From JBNJGT01 sp964473285 (lineage in GTDB: Archaea; Nanobdellota; Nanobdellia; Woesearchaeales; JACJVW01), in NCBI GenBank assembly GCA_964473285.1, contig CAYYOI010000043.1:1-13710 (forward strand): DNA of 13,710 nt, given 5' to 3'. Of the stretch, positions 6,425 through 13,151 are shown one piece after another. Below the pieces are notes generated by a model. The model ran no database searches. It was not told where the DNA came from and worked only from the letters and a program-made list of their open reading frames with translations. The position numbers and the translations under genes are program-made. Each line of letters starts with the position of its first letter. Position 1 is the stretch's first letter.

Positions 6425-7336
6425 ATGAAGCGAAAGGTAAACAAAGTCGGCTCAAATACGCTTACCGTAAGTCTCCCTAACCGCTGGGTAAAGTATCTTG
6501 ATCTTAAACCTGGCGACGAATTAAACCTGTATGAGGATGGTATTCAACTTATCATTTCACCTGAAGATATCAATATAAATGATACGCTGGAGATGGATCT
6601 GTCTATCGATTCAGATGATAAGACTTATGTACGGTCCTTATTAGGAGCATTGTACCGCAAAGGGTATGATGTATTACATATCAGATATGAAAAGGAGGAA
6701 ACATTCAGGATACTTCGTGACTGTGTAAATTACCTTATAGGCTTTGAGATCATGGAAACAAAACCTAATTTCTGTGTGATTGAAGGAATGTTAACTGAAT
6801 CCGAGCAAGAGTTCCAGAATACATTGCATAAGATAGTCAATGTAGTAAAGACCTCGAGCCAACTTACCTTTGAGGATTATAATAAAAGCACATTTGAGCA
6901 CTTGGATGACATGGAAGATTACAGGTATACTGCCTGGAAACTACGGGATTATGCAATCCGCATCCTGAACAAGAAAAAGATTTTCAGTGAGGTTAACAGC
7001 GCCTATGTTACAATCCTCTGGACACTTGAGAAGATTAACAGGGATTACAAACGTATCTACGAAGAATTGAATAATAAAGAGATCAATTATAGTGAAGATA
7101 TCAAGAATTATCTTGGAACAGTAAATGAGTTCTTTCTTTATTTTACAAAGAATATCTCTTCTGATGAGATTGAAAAACTAAACAAGATACATCATAATTA
7201 TAAAAAATATCTCAAAGAGGGAGCTTATCTGCTTGAGAAAAAACAAGAAGAAGTTGTAGTAATCCACTTACTCATGAATGTTGTAAATAGGATACAGGAC
7301 ATGTCATCAGCACTTTTTATCAAGAATCTAAAATGA
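6425..7336 (+). CDS. AbrB/SpoVT-domain and PhoU-like fusion regulator
   Basis: A 303-aa protein. Residues 1-46 form a swapped-hairpin AbrB/SpoVT DNA-binding domain (VNKVGSNTLTVSLPNRWV, then LKPGDELNL). From about residue 105 to the end, the protein is predicted helical with charged repeats of the PhoU type. This AbrB-PhoU arrangement is common in archaea and is usually annotated as a phosphate uptake regulator, but no pst transport genes are near. It overlaps the HAD phosphatase gene by 4 nt (ATGA), so it heads a three-gene operon with two phosphatases and may regulate it in response to phosphate or a phosphorylated metabolite. The start is set by a TATA box 26 bp upstream. Confidence 0.8.
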   Translation: MKRKVNKVGSNTLTVSLPNRWVKYLDLKPGDELNLYEDGIQLIISPEDININDTLEMDLSIDSDDKTYVRSLLGALYRKGYDVLHIRYEKEETFRILRDCVNYLIGFEIMETKPNFCVIEGMLTESEQEFQNTLHKIVNVVKTSSQLTFEDYNKSTFEHLDDMEDYRYTAWKLRDYAIRILNKKKIFSEVNSAYVTILWTLEKINRDYKRIYEELNNKEINYSEDIKNYLGTVNEFFLYFTKNISSDEIEKLNKIHHNYKKYLKEGAYLLEKKQEEVVVIHLLMNVVNRIQDMSSALFIKNLK

Positions 7337-8082
7337 TATTCGCAGACATAGATGGAACACTTATTCACAAGGTAGATGGAGAAGGAACTAGGTCTGCTGG
7401 ACCTGGAAGATTCATATCTGAGAAAACCATTTCACTCATCAACAAGATCAGGGAGGAGCATACCTTCATACTCATCACTGGGAGACGTAAATCTGGTTAT
7501 GATGACATTGCAGACGTCATACCACATGATTATGCTATAATTGAACACGGAGGCCTGATCATGAGTGATGCCTATGATGCAGGGTGGCTCAGTAAGATCA
7601 AAGATACGATCGGTGAACCTGGACGTTATGCTGCGCCTCTTTGGGATTATGCAGACAAGCTCAGATCAGAAGGGTATGAGATTGATGCGAAGGGACGCTA
7701 CGCTTCATTCAGAGTCTATACAAAAAAGGTTGGGCCAGTTCTGCCAAAATACACCTTAATTGTACTAAGAAGTAAGTTGGAAGAAGAGACAAGAGGGACG
7801 GGCATGAGAGTAATTGTCAATGAAAGCATGCTTGATATAATCTCCGCAAAAGCAGGAAAATCAAATGCAATCGACTATTTGCAATCAGGAAGATTTATTG
7901 CAATGGGTGACAATGCAAATGATGCTGATATGCTGGAGAAGGCATATTATGCGTTATGTCCGGGAAATGCACTGGATGAGATAAAGACTATTGTAAGTGG
8001 GCATGGTTATGTCTCACAGCATAAAGGGCATAAAGGAACTGAGGATGTATTGGAACATATCCTTAAGAATGATTATGTTTGA
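7333..8082 (+). CDS. HAD-superfamily phosphatase, Cof/mannosyl-3-phosphoglycerate phosphatase-like
   Basis: A 249-aa HAD hydrolase with a C2-type cap. Motif I is DIDGT (nucleophile D5, acid D7), motif II is ITGR (T49), motif III is probably K176 in AKAGKSNA, and motif IV is GDNANDADM (D192, D196). The acidic motif GDNxND and cap size (about residues 70-160) fit the Cof, phosphomannomutase and mannosyl-3-phosphoglycerate or sucrose-phosphate phosphatase group, which act on phosphorylated sugars and related compounds. The exact substrate cannot be named. It sits between the AbrB-PhoU regulator (4-nt ATGA overlap) and the IMPase-like gene (8-nt overlap), so translation of all three is coupled. 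Confidence 0.85.
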   Translation: MIFADIDGTLIHKVDGEGTRSAGPGRFISEKTISLINKIREEHTFILITGRRKSGYDDIADVIPHDYAIIEHGGLIMSDAYDAGWLSKIKDTIGEPGRYAAPLWDYADKLRSEGYEIDAKGRYASFRVYTKKVGPVLPKYTLIVLRSKLEEETRGTGMRVIVNESMLDIISAKAGKSNAIDYLQSGRFIAMGDNANDADMLEKAYYALCPGNALDEIKTIVSGHGYVSQHKGHKGTEDVLEHILKNDYV

Positions 8083-8860
8083 GAGAATCTTGCAAGAGGC
8101 GGCAGAAGTAATAATCAAAACAGCTGGCATGAATCAACAGAATGATTCATGGCACAAGGAGGACAATGATTCAGCAAGATCAATCGTCACTTCTACTGAT
8201 TATAGTATAGAGAAAGCACTCATTGACCATTTTTCTACAGTACTACCTGACTATAGCATACTATCTGAGGAGAAAGGTTTCTTGAACAGAGGATACGACA
8301 AAGTGATAGTTATTGACCCTCTGGATTGCACTAAAGGTTACAAGGAGGGTAAGGATAATTATGGATCATTCATTGCGATTTATCAACAGGGAAAATGCGT
8401 TGCAGGAATGGATCTTCATATACCAACTAAGACCTCTTTTATAGGATCTGAAGAAAGATTCTATTCTAATGCATCTATGGAGAAAACTGGCGCATTTTAT
8501 GTGGAGTTTGCCAGTGATGAATCCCTTAATAGGGAGATTGAAAGAAGGATGGCCGGGTTGGTGATGCCCATTGAAAGTAACGCGCATGTCCTAAACAAGG
8601 TGCGTGCATTTACTGGCTATTACGAAGGACTAGTCCATACACGTTGGTCGTATCATGACCTGGGTGCAGCACCATTGTTTGGAAGACTTACCGGCAGAAA
8701 GGTCACGGATGCACAGGGCCGTGAATTTGAGCCGATTGACTTTCAAAGAATATCAGAGCTTTATTCACAGACAAACAATGAGATCTATTCCATACCGGTT
8801 GTCATCGCTAAACCTGAATTACATGGAAGAATTATTGACATGATCAAAGATCTTTTCTAA
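8075..8860 (+). CDS. Inositol monophosphatase/CysQ-like metal-dependent phosphatase
   Basis: A 261-aa protein of the IMPase/FBPase/3'(2'),5'-bisphosphate nucleotidase superfamily. Metal ligands are visible: E65 in LSEEKG, D81 and D84 in IDPLDCT, and D195 in SYHDLGAA. An early TSTDYSIE segment (T41, D42, E46) is also typical. The usual DPLDGT reads DPLDCT (Cys85 for Gly), an unusual change next to a metal ligand. The CysQ-type members dephosphorylate 3'-phosphoadenosine 5'-phosphate and others act on inositol or sugar phosphates; I cannot decide which. I start at the ATG at 8075, giving an 8-nt overlap with the HAD gene; the ATG at 8069 is equally in frame and an upstream ATG at 7997 would overlap far too much. 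Last gene of the operon. Confidence 0.85.
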   Translation: MFERILQEAAEVIIKTAGMNQQNDSWHKEDNDSARSIVTSTDYSIEKALIDHFSTVLPDYSILSEEKGFLNRGYDKVIVIDPLDCTKGYKEGKDNYGSFIAIYQQGKCVAGMDLHIPTKTSFIGSEERFYSNASMEKTGAFYVEFASDESLNREIERRMAGLVMPIESNAHVLNKVRAFTGYYEGLVHTRWSYHDLGAAPLFGRLTGRKVTDAQGREFEPIDFQRISELYSQTNNEIYSIPVVIAKPELHGRIIDMIKDLF

Positions 8861-8943
8861 CTGCACCCTTCAATAGGGATGTTTACGCATTCAGTGCCGG
8901 AGCATTCATGAATAACAATCCCCTAATCATGAAGATTGAGAGT
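8861..8943. other. Short convergent gap
   Basis: An 83-bp gap between the IMPase-like gene (plus) and the Nudix gene (minus). It holds a 10-bp palindrome ATTCATGAAT (8904-8913) and two copies of GCATTCA (8887-8893, 8902-8908). No T-run terminator is visible on either strand, so transcripts may run into each other. Confidence 0.35.
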
Positions 8944-9339
8944 TCAGAAATTTTTCAGGATTTCATAAACCCGGGGGCAGAGCTGCTCCTTCATTCCCTC
9001 AATCTCTTCCATGCTGAACCACGCTACTTCCTCTGTATCCTCCAGTGGTTTGGGTTCACCTTTTTTGACTTCACCTCTGAAAATGATATACACTTTATTT
9101 TTACCGTCACCATGGCTTTGGACATATCCCGTGATTCTTACGGTGCAGCCCATTTCCTCTTCCACTTCACGAATGCAATTCTCTTCAAGTATTCCAACCT
9201 TGTTTTCAGGTGACTCAACCTTGCCACCAGGTATGGACCACAGACCTGGAAATACATCCTCTGACATTGATCTCTTCCCAAGAAGAAATTTTTTGTTGTT
9301 CTCTATAACAGCACTTGTTATTACCTTTACTTCATACAT
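8944..9339 (-). CDS. Nudix hydrolase with extended Nudix box
   Basis: A 131-aa MutT/Nudix-fold protein that should cleave a nucleoside diphosphate linked to another group. The Nudix box begins GGKVESPE (38-45) and ends REVEEEMG (57-64). Eleven residues separate the first Glu from RE instead of the canonical seven, so the loop carries a 4-residue insertion. All catalytic acidic residues remain. LWSIPGG and the terminal EVAWFSMEEIE are also standard for MutT/ADP-ribose-type members. The gene overlaps the upstream kinase gene by 8 nt and is the last of the minus-strand operon. The likely substrate is a nucleotide sugar or damaged nucleotide, which would suit the kinase and dehydrogenase context, but this is inference. 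Confidence 0.88.
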   Translation of the reverse strand: MYEVKVITSAVIENNKKFLLGKRSMSEDVFPGLWSIPGGKVESPENKVGILEENCIREVEEEMGCTVRITGYVQSHGDGKNKVYIIFRGEVKKGEPKPLEDTEEVAWFSMEEIEGMKEQLCPRVYEILKNF

Positions 9340-10021
9340 TGTATAACGCCTCGCATCTTTCTATTATCTGTTCATGTATTTGCTTTGGATCCTTATCTGC
9401 ATCAAGGAGGATCAAATTCAATAATTCTTTGTCCACGCTCTCATAAGTCTGGACGAAATCTTCATAATAGTTCTCAATGTTTCGCTTACGGAATTCATAC
9501 TTACCATTCCTCTGCTCGTTTCGATCAAGCAATACATGCTTTTCGCATTGCATCACAAAACAGAGGTTAGGAATGATGGTTTTTCTTTCTTTCCCCTGTA
9601 GATCCCTGAATCTCAACATATCCTCAAGACCAATCTCTTGTTCTCGTCTTTTGACAAAACAGCGGGATAATACTGATCTATCAAGTAATAGGTATCCTAC
9701 ATCTTTCCCTTGAGCCGCTAGTTGCTGTGGAAATATGGTATGGTAGGTGTCCCATATCTCCCCGGCAAGCTTGCGGTAGGCAATGTCCCATATGGCAGGG
9801 TCATAGTTCCCATTCTCATCAACCGCCATCAGATATGGCCTGAGTACCTGCCACCACTTGCTGTATGGGTCATCAATACTCTCATCCAGCCCTTTTCGTG
9901 AACCATCCGCCCGGTGTATGTGATAAGGAATACCCTGTTGGTCAAGATAGTTTGCAAATAACTCGAGTTGAGTCCCCTTGCCTGAGCGGTGCATTCCTTC
10001 AAAGCTAATTCTCCGTATCAT
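9332..10021 (-). CDS. Thymidylate-kinase-like P-loop kinase
   Basis: A 229-aa P-loop kinase of the TMPK/deoxynucleoside-kinase fold. Walker A is FEGMHRSGKGTQ (G9, K15, T17). LLLDRSVLSRCF (D114, R115) matches the DR-Y/S strand of TMPK, and DRNEQ...RKRNIENYYEDF near 166-190 resembles its LID and the following helix. True TMPKs have Asp in FEGxDxxGK where this protein has His11; that Asp contacts the sugar hydroxyl of dTMP. The substrate may therefore not be dTMP, and this may be a relative recruited to another nucleotide or small molecule. It starts in a 4-nt ATGA overlap with the oxidoreductase gene and ends overlapping the Nudix gene. Confidence 0.8.
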   Translation of the reverse strand: MIRRISFEGMHRSGKGTQLELFANYLDQQGIPYHIHRADGSRKGLDESIDDPYSKWWQVLRPYLMAVDENGNYDPAIWDIAYRKLAGEIWDTYHTIFPQQLAAQGKDVGYLLLDRSVLSRCFVKRREQEIGLEDMLRFRDLQGKERKTIIPNLCFVMQCEKHVLLDRNEQRNGKYEFRKRNIENYYEDFVQTYESVDKELLNLILLDADKDPKQIHEQIIERCEALYNV

Positions 10022-11535
10022 TTTTGTATAAGACTCTCCGGCATCAGTCCCTGCAGGCCTTTCCCCAGGTGGAAAGGAAGCCTTATGAGCGGATTCATCT
10101 TCTTCAGCTGTGCACAGGCGGATTGATAGATTGCTGAGGTTATCAGTACTGCTGCTCCATGGGTGGAAAAGTCAGAGGTCATAGCTTCCCTTTTTCGTGT
10201 TCCGTGCATAGCTTCGATAAACTCGGTAAATCCCTTGGCACGGGCGTCTTCCTGGTGCCCCCTAGATTTTCCTTCCATTATGTTAATATTGAGATCCTTT
10301 ATGGTGAATTTCTCCACGCTTTTTCCCCCAATCATCTTGGTATTCTTGTACACATAGATGTCAAGGTGATATTCGCTTCCAACTTCATACAGTCCTTGTT
10401 TCTTTTTTGGATCAACTTCCTTGGATTGGTATGACTGATAATGGATTGCCTGGAATGGTCCTTGCTCGATCACATACTGCTCGTGTCTTACCCTGCCGTT
10501 TCCCTTATAGAGGTCACGCCCTTTTGCTGTGACCCAGTCTCTTCTTGCAAACCCATTATGGGCAAGGTTCAGGGAGGCAACGGTCATGGTCTTATCTCCC
10601 TTCTTGAAGCATATATTACTGAAGGCATCGATCTCACCAAACCCTTTCATCTTTTCATTCAGTTCCCTTTGTGTGTACTTGTTTGTCTCCCAAAATTCCT
10701 GCTTACCAAAGAGATTCTCATAGTCCTCCAGGGTTATCTGTTGCATGAAGTCAAGGGGCCTGACGAACTGGGAAAATACTTCAATGTTATCATAGTACTT
10801 GTCATCGCCAAGCCCACCCTCAAGCATAAAGGGAACTATATCAAAGAAGTGATACCCTGAATGTGAACATTTTCCATAGCCCTGCATATAGGGGTGATAT
10901 AGCTGATCAACTATCTCTGAGGGCATTCTCCATTGTCCATCGCAATGAAACGTCTGAATACTTGTAACAGGACAGCCAGTTTTCTCAAAGCATTCCCGTA
11001 TTATTTCACGCACCTTCTTGAAGGCCGGATGGAACCTTCGTTGAGCCATCAGTGAAAATGAGAGGGATGAATTTTTTTTACGCGCCTCTCGGTACAGGAT
11101 CTCAAGTTCAATGAAATCATTGATCAACTCCTCTGCTCTGCCTGATTCAGTAGAGATATTCTCATAGGTAGAGACCGGCTTATCCATGAGAATAGAGAGA
11201 CCTCTCTTAAGTGCCCATTTAGCATACATAACATGAGTCAATGGTTCTGAAGCAATGATCACACCTTCAACCCCATATCGCTCTACTGCCTTGTCCAGGT
11301 GCCTTTCAACTTCGGGATGAAGTTTGTCGTAGCTCATGTGTTCTTCAGGAATGAGGTAACAATTAGTGCTTGCGTTTCTGTCTTTCAGGTATTGCCTGAT
11401 GTCTTCTCGTTTTTTCTCAATATCAATAGCCAGTACCAACTGGAAATTTTTCTCTTCCTGGAATTTCTCAACCAAAGGGAAATATATCCTTTTTGCGTGT
11501 GGTCCAAATCCAATCAACATAATGTTCTTTTCCAT
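10018..11535 (-). CDS. Long Gfo/Idh/MocA-family oxidoreductase
   Basis: A 505-aa protein with an N-terminal NAD(P)-binding Rossmann fold: GFGPHA (9-14) and the acidic end of strand 2 at AIDIE (36-40). The nicotinamide and catalytic-Lys strand is MDKPVS (K119), equivalent to the EKP motif. The HxxD-like site is GYHFFDI (H229, D232). Family members oxidise or reduce sugars, inositols or sugar nucleotides, and are usually 330-380 aa, so this protein has about 130 extra residues, mainly after residue 250; I do not recognise that part. First gene of an operon with a kinase and a Nudix hydrolase through overlapping stops. Upstream are a TATA element (minus-strand ATTTATAG near 11600-11607) and a GGGG ribosome binding site before the ATG. 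Confidence 0.85.
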   Translation of the reverse strand: MEKNIMLIGFGPHAKRIYFPLVEKFQEEKNFQLVLAIDIEKKREDIRQYLKDRNASTNCYLIPEEHMSYDKLHPEVERHLDKAVERYGVEGVIIASEPLTHVMYAKWALKRGLSILMDKPVSTYENISTESGRAEELINDFIELEILYREARKKNSSLSFSLMAQRRFHPAFKKVREIIRECFEKTGCPVTSIQTFHCDGQWRMPSEIVDQLYHPYMQGYGKCSHSGYHFFDIVPFMLEGGLGDDKYYDNIEVFSQFVRPLDFMQQITLEDYENLFGKQEFWETNKYTQRELNEKMKGFGEIDAFSNICFKKGDKTMTVASLNLAHNGFARRDWVTAKGRDLYKGNGRVRHEQYVIEQGPFQAIHYQSYQSKEVDPKKKQGLYEVGSEYHLDIYVYKNTKMIGGKSVEKFTIKDLNINIMEGKSRGHQEDARAKGFTEFIEAMHGTRKREAMTSDFSTHGAAVLITSAIYQSACAQLKKMNPLIRLPFHLGKGLQGLMPESLIQK

Positions 11536-11599
11536 TTTTCCCCGTAGCTCTGGTTACTGTTGGTGTAATCGGTATGAACTATATTGGCAATTCATTTTT

Positions 11600-11630
11600 C
11601 TATAAATCTCCGGTAAAAAAATGGAGATTT
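11600..11630 (-). promoter_or_regulatory. Promoter of the oxidoreductase operon with overlapping inverted repeat
   Basis: A perfect 8-bp inverted repeat AAATCTCC (11604-11611) and GGAGATTT (11623-11630), with 11 bp between, covers the minus-strand TATA-like ATTTATAG (11600-11607). A factor bound there would block the TATA-binding protein or TFB. The neighbouring Lrp/AsnC gene is an obvious candidate. A second TATA-like box, AATATAG near 11579-11585, could give a shorter leader. Confidence 0.4.
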
Positions 11631-11649
11631 TCTTGGTTTAGTGTAAATC

Positions 11650-11666
11650 TTTCAATTTTATTGAAA
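11650..11666. repeat. Perfect inverted repeat after the Lrp gene
   Basis: TTTCAAT and ATTGAAA, 7-bp arms with a TTT spacer on the plus strand, lie 7 nt past the stop of the Lrp gene. There is no following T-run on either strand, so it is more probably a protein-binding site or mRNA 3' hairpin than a simple terminator. Confidence 0.4.
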
Positions 11667-11672
11667 ACCCCC

Positions 11673-12143
11673 TTAATCCTTTGGTTCTATCATGCTTATC
11701 ATTGACTCATCTGCCATAAATTCTTCACGTTTGATGTCATCGATTATGAAGTGCATGTCAATCTTGTGCAGATTAAAACGCTCTTCCAAATCTTCACGGA
11801 ACTGCTCAAGCTCAAAGAGATTCTTGAAGACAACCTCTGCCATGTAGTCAAAGCCATTTGTGATCTTGTAAAGGGAATTAACATTCATGTGGGTCTGAAG
11901 ATACTCTGCTGCTTTCAATCTGTCAGTCTTATCAAATTTCAGGGTAATATTTGCCCGTGTCACATATCCTAGCTTGTTGAAATCAATCAATGAAGTGTGT
12001 TTTTTTATGATGCTTTTCTCAAAATCCTTCAGCCTGTCAAATATTGTTGAGACAGGGATGCTGGTCTTCCTGCTGATCTTTGTCAGGGTCTCACGAGCAT
12101 TTCTTCTGAAATGGGATAAGAGCTGTAATGTGTTGTCTTTCAT
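11673..12143 (-). CDS. Lrp/AsnC-family transcriptional regulator
   Basis: A 156-aa protein with an N-terminal helix-turn-helix (about residues 16-42: ETLTKISRKTSIPVSTIFDRLKDFE) and a C-terminal alpha-beta ligand-binding/oligomerisation domain (about 60-140, beginning GYVTRANITLKF). Archaeal Lrp proteins bind palindromes as dimers or octamers and often sense amino acids. The HTH departs from the most common ISK/LGLS wording but the layout is clear. The ATG at 12141-12143 has GAGGT about 8 nt upstream. It lies after a small gene with a terminator-like hairpin between them, and before the oxidoreductase operon, so it may control both. A TATA-like GTATATAC (12189-12196) inside the end of the small gene could be its own promoter. 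Confidence 0.88.
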   Translation of the reverse strand: MKDNTLQLLSHFRRNARETLTKISRKTSIPVSTIFDRLKDFEKSIIKKHTSLIDFNKLGYVTRANITLKFDKTDRLKAAEYLQTHMNVNSLYKITNGFDYMAEVVFKNLFELEQFREDLEERFNLHKIDMHFIIDDIKREEFMADESMISMIEPKD

Positions 12144-12157
12144 CTTTTATACCTCAC

Positions 12158-12183
12158 AAAAAAAAGGTAGTGCAAAGCACTAC
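12158..12183 (-). terminator. Hairpin with T8, intrinsic-terminator-like
   Basis: On the minus strand the arms GTAGTGC (12177-12183) and GCACTAC (12167-12173) pair perfectly across a TTT loop, and a C followed by eight T (12158-12165) follows at once. The stop codon of the 65-aa gene lies inside the 5' arm. It separates that gene from the Lrp gene and could act as terminator or attenuator. Confidence 0.6.
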
Positions 12184-12377
12184 TTTTTGTATATACTTAT
12201 GTATTGATTACTCTCGTCCAACCATTTCTGCAAAGGGTCTCGCATTGCTTGGTATACTGGGTCATCTCTACGCATTTCATCCATGCGTCTCAGTTCACCA
12301 TGGTAATCCATTGGTTTTGGCCCATTTATTGGACAAGATCCTGGTGGGGGAACCATTGTTGGCGGTCGGTTGTACAT
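12180..12377 (-). CDS. Small Pro-rich hypothetical protein
   Basis: A 65-aa protein I do not recognise. The N-terminal 25 residues are Pro-rich (RPPTMVPPPGSCPINGPKP) with a single Cys, and the rest is charged and probably helical (ELRRMDEMRRDDP and YQAMRDPLQKWLDESNQY). No signal peptide or membrane segment is visible. Evidence that it is real: an AGGT ribosome binding site about 9 nt before the ATG, TATA-like boxes upstream (TATTTATA near 12434-12441 and ATATATAC near 12417-12424 on the minus strand), and a hairpin-T8 terminator exactly at its end. No shadowed gene exists on the other strand here. It could be a small adaptor or nucleic-acid-associated protein; nothing more can be said. Confidence 0.6.
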   Translation of the reverse strand: MYNRPPTMVPPPGSCPINGPKPMDYHGELRRMDEMRRDDPVYQAMRDPLQKWLDESNQYISIYKK

Positions 12378-12650
12378 TTTATCTACCTTCTATTCGGTTG
12401 TTTTTCCGGTTTAACTGTATATATTACCTACAAAATATAAATACTTTTACCAATTATAATTATTACTAGTATATACGTATATACCTAAAATCCTTTTCTT
12501 TTTTTGTCGTGTTTGCTTTGGATTGGTAATCTCTTCAGGATATCCCGACTAGTTTCAGTAAGGCGGAAATCCATTAAAAGTAGGTATTAGAAAAAAATCA
12601 ACCTCTGGTTGATGCAAAATATTATATATTTTCAAAATATTATAGATAAT
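12378..12650. promoter_or_regulatory. Regulatory gap between divergent genes
   Basis: This 273-bp gap contains, from left to right: minus-strand TATA boxes for the small Pro-rich gene (near 12417-12424 and 12434-12441); a 16-bp perfect palindrome GTATATACGTATATAC (12469-12484), being two copies of the self-complementary GTATATAC; a 29-codon minus-strand frame (12485-12574) of doubtful reality; a perfect inverted repeat ATCAACC/GGTTGAT (12597-12613) preceded by A7; and the plus-strand TATA TTATATATT (12622-12630) inside a repeated AAAATATTATA (12616-12626, 12634-12644). The last repeat lies between the box and the ATG at 12651. Confidence 0.5.
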
Positions 12651-13106
12651 ATGGATCTGTCACTTCACCCAAGCAGTCTTGGAACGAAGTGTAGGGATTT
12701 GATTATCTTTGCCCTTTCAAAACGAAAGAATCTGGGAGCCAAGAAGCTGTTTAGGTATCTACAGGAAGAATTCTCCATACATTACAGTTATCAGGCAGTC
12801 CACAAGGCACTCAAAAAGATGGAGCGGGAAGGAATTGTCAAGTGCTATGAACGAGAATACTACATCAACCCGGAGTGGCGTGAGTATTTGAACTCGTTTC
12901 TTGGCTGCCTGAAAGAGAAAGGGGAAATAAATGAGAAGCATAATGCAGTACCAGTTGATTATTGCTTGCAGCAACTGGAAAGCACTGCTCATCGGTTCAT
13001 ACCTTTCTTCATGGAAGCCCGGCACGTGTCAGGGTTCAAGAAAGATAATGAAGGGAAGAATCATGTGACTTTAATGGATGAGAGAGGCAATGAAATGCGC
13101 TATTAG
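12651..13106 (+). CDS. Winged-helix DNA-binding protein
   Basis: A 151-aa protein. Residues about 10-75 read as a winged helix: KCRDLIIFALSKRK, then LGAKKLFRYLQEEF, the recognition helix YQAVHKALKKMEREG and the wing IVKCYEREYYI. This resembles PadR/ArsR-like or Penicillinase-repressor-like archaeal regulators. Residues 80-151 are charged and not recognised. I begin at the ATG at 12651: TTATATATT is centred 26 bp before it, as in leaderless archaeal promoters, while the in-frame ATGs at 12609 and 12612 would lie ahead of that box. The repeat AAAATATTATA and the nearby inverted repeat are plausible autoregulatory sites. The next gene begins 45 bp after the stop with its own TATA box. Confidence 0.75.
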   Translation: MDLSLHPSSLGTKCRDLIIFALSKRKNLGAKKLFRYLQEEFSIHYSYQAVHKALKKMEREGIVKCYEREYYINPEWREYLNSFLGCLKEKGEINEKHNAVPVDYCLQQLESTAHRFIPFFMEARHVSGFKKDNEGKNHVTLMDERGNEMRY

Positions 13107-13151
13107 AAGACAGGGATATGTTTATATTGTTTTGAGGGACAGATACAGGCT

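Noticed and set aside
6425..6570. AbrB domain as antitoxin of a toxin-antitoxin pair
   Set aside because: The domain is fused to a PhoU-like region and followed by phosphatases, with no toxin-like small gene.
7997..8074. Longer IMPase start at 7997
   Set aside because: It would overlap the HAD gene by 86 nt; the added residues do not resemble the family and the domain begins at MFERIL.
12609..12650. Upstream start of the winged-helix gene
   Set aside because: The TATA-like box at 12622-12630 is downstream of this ATG and correctly spaced for 12651.
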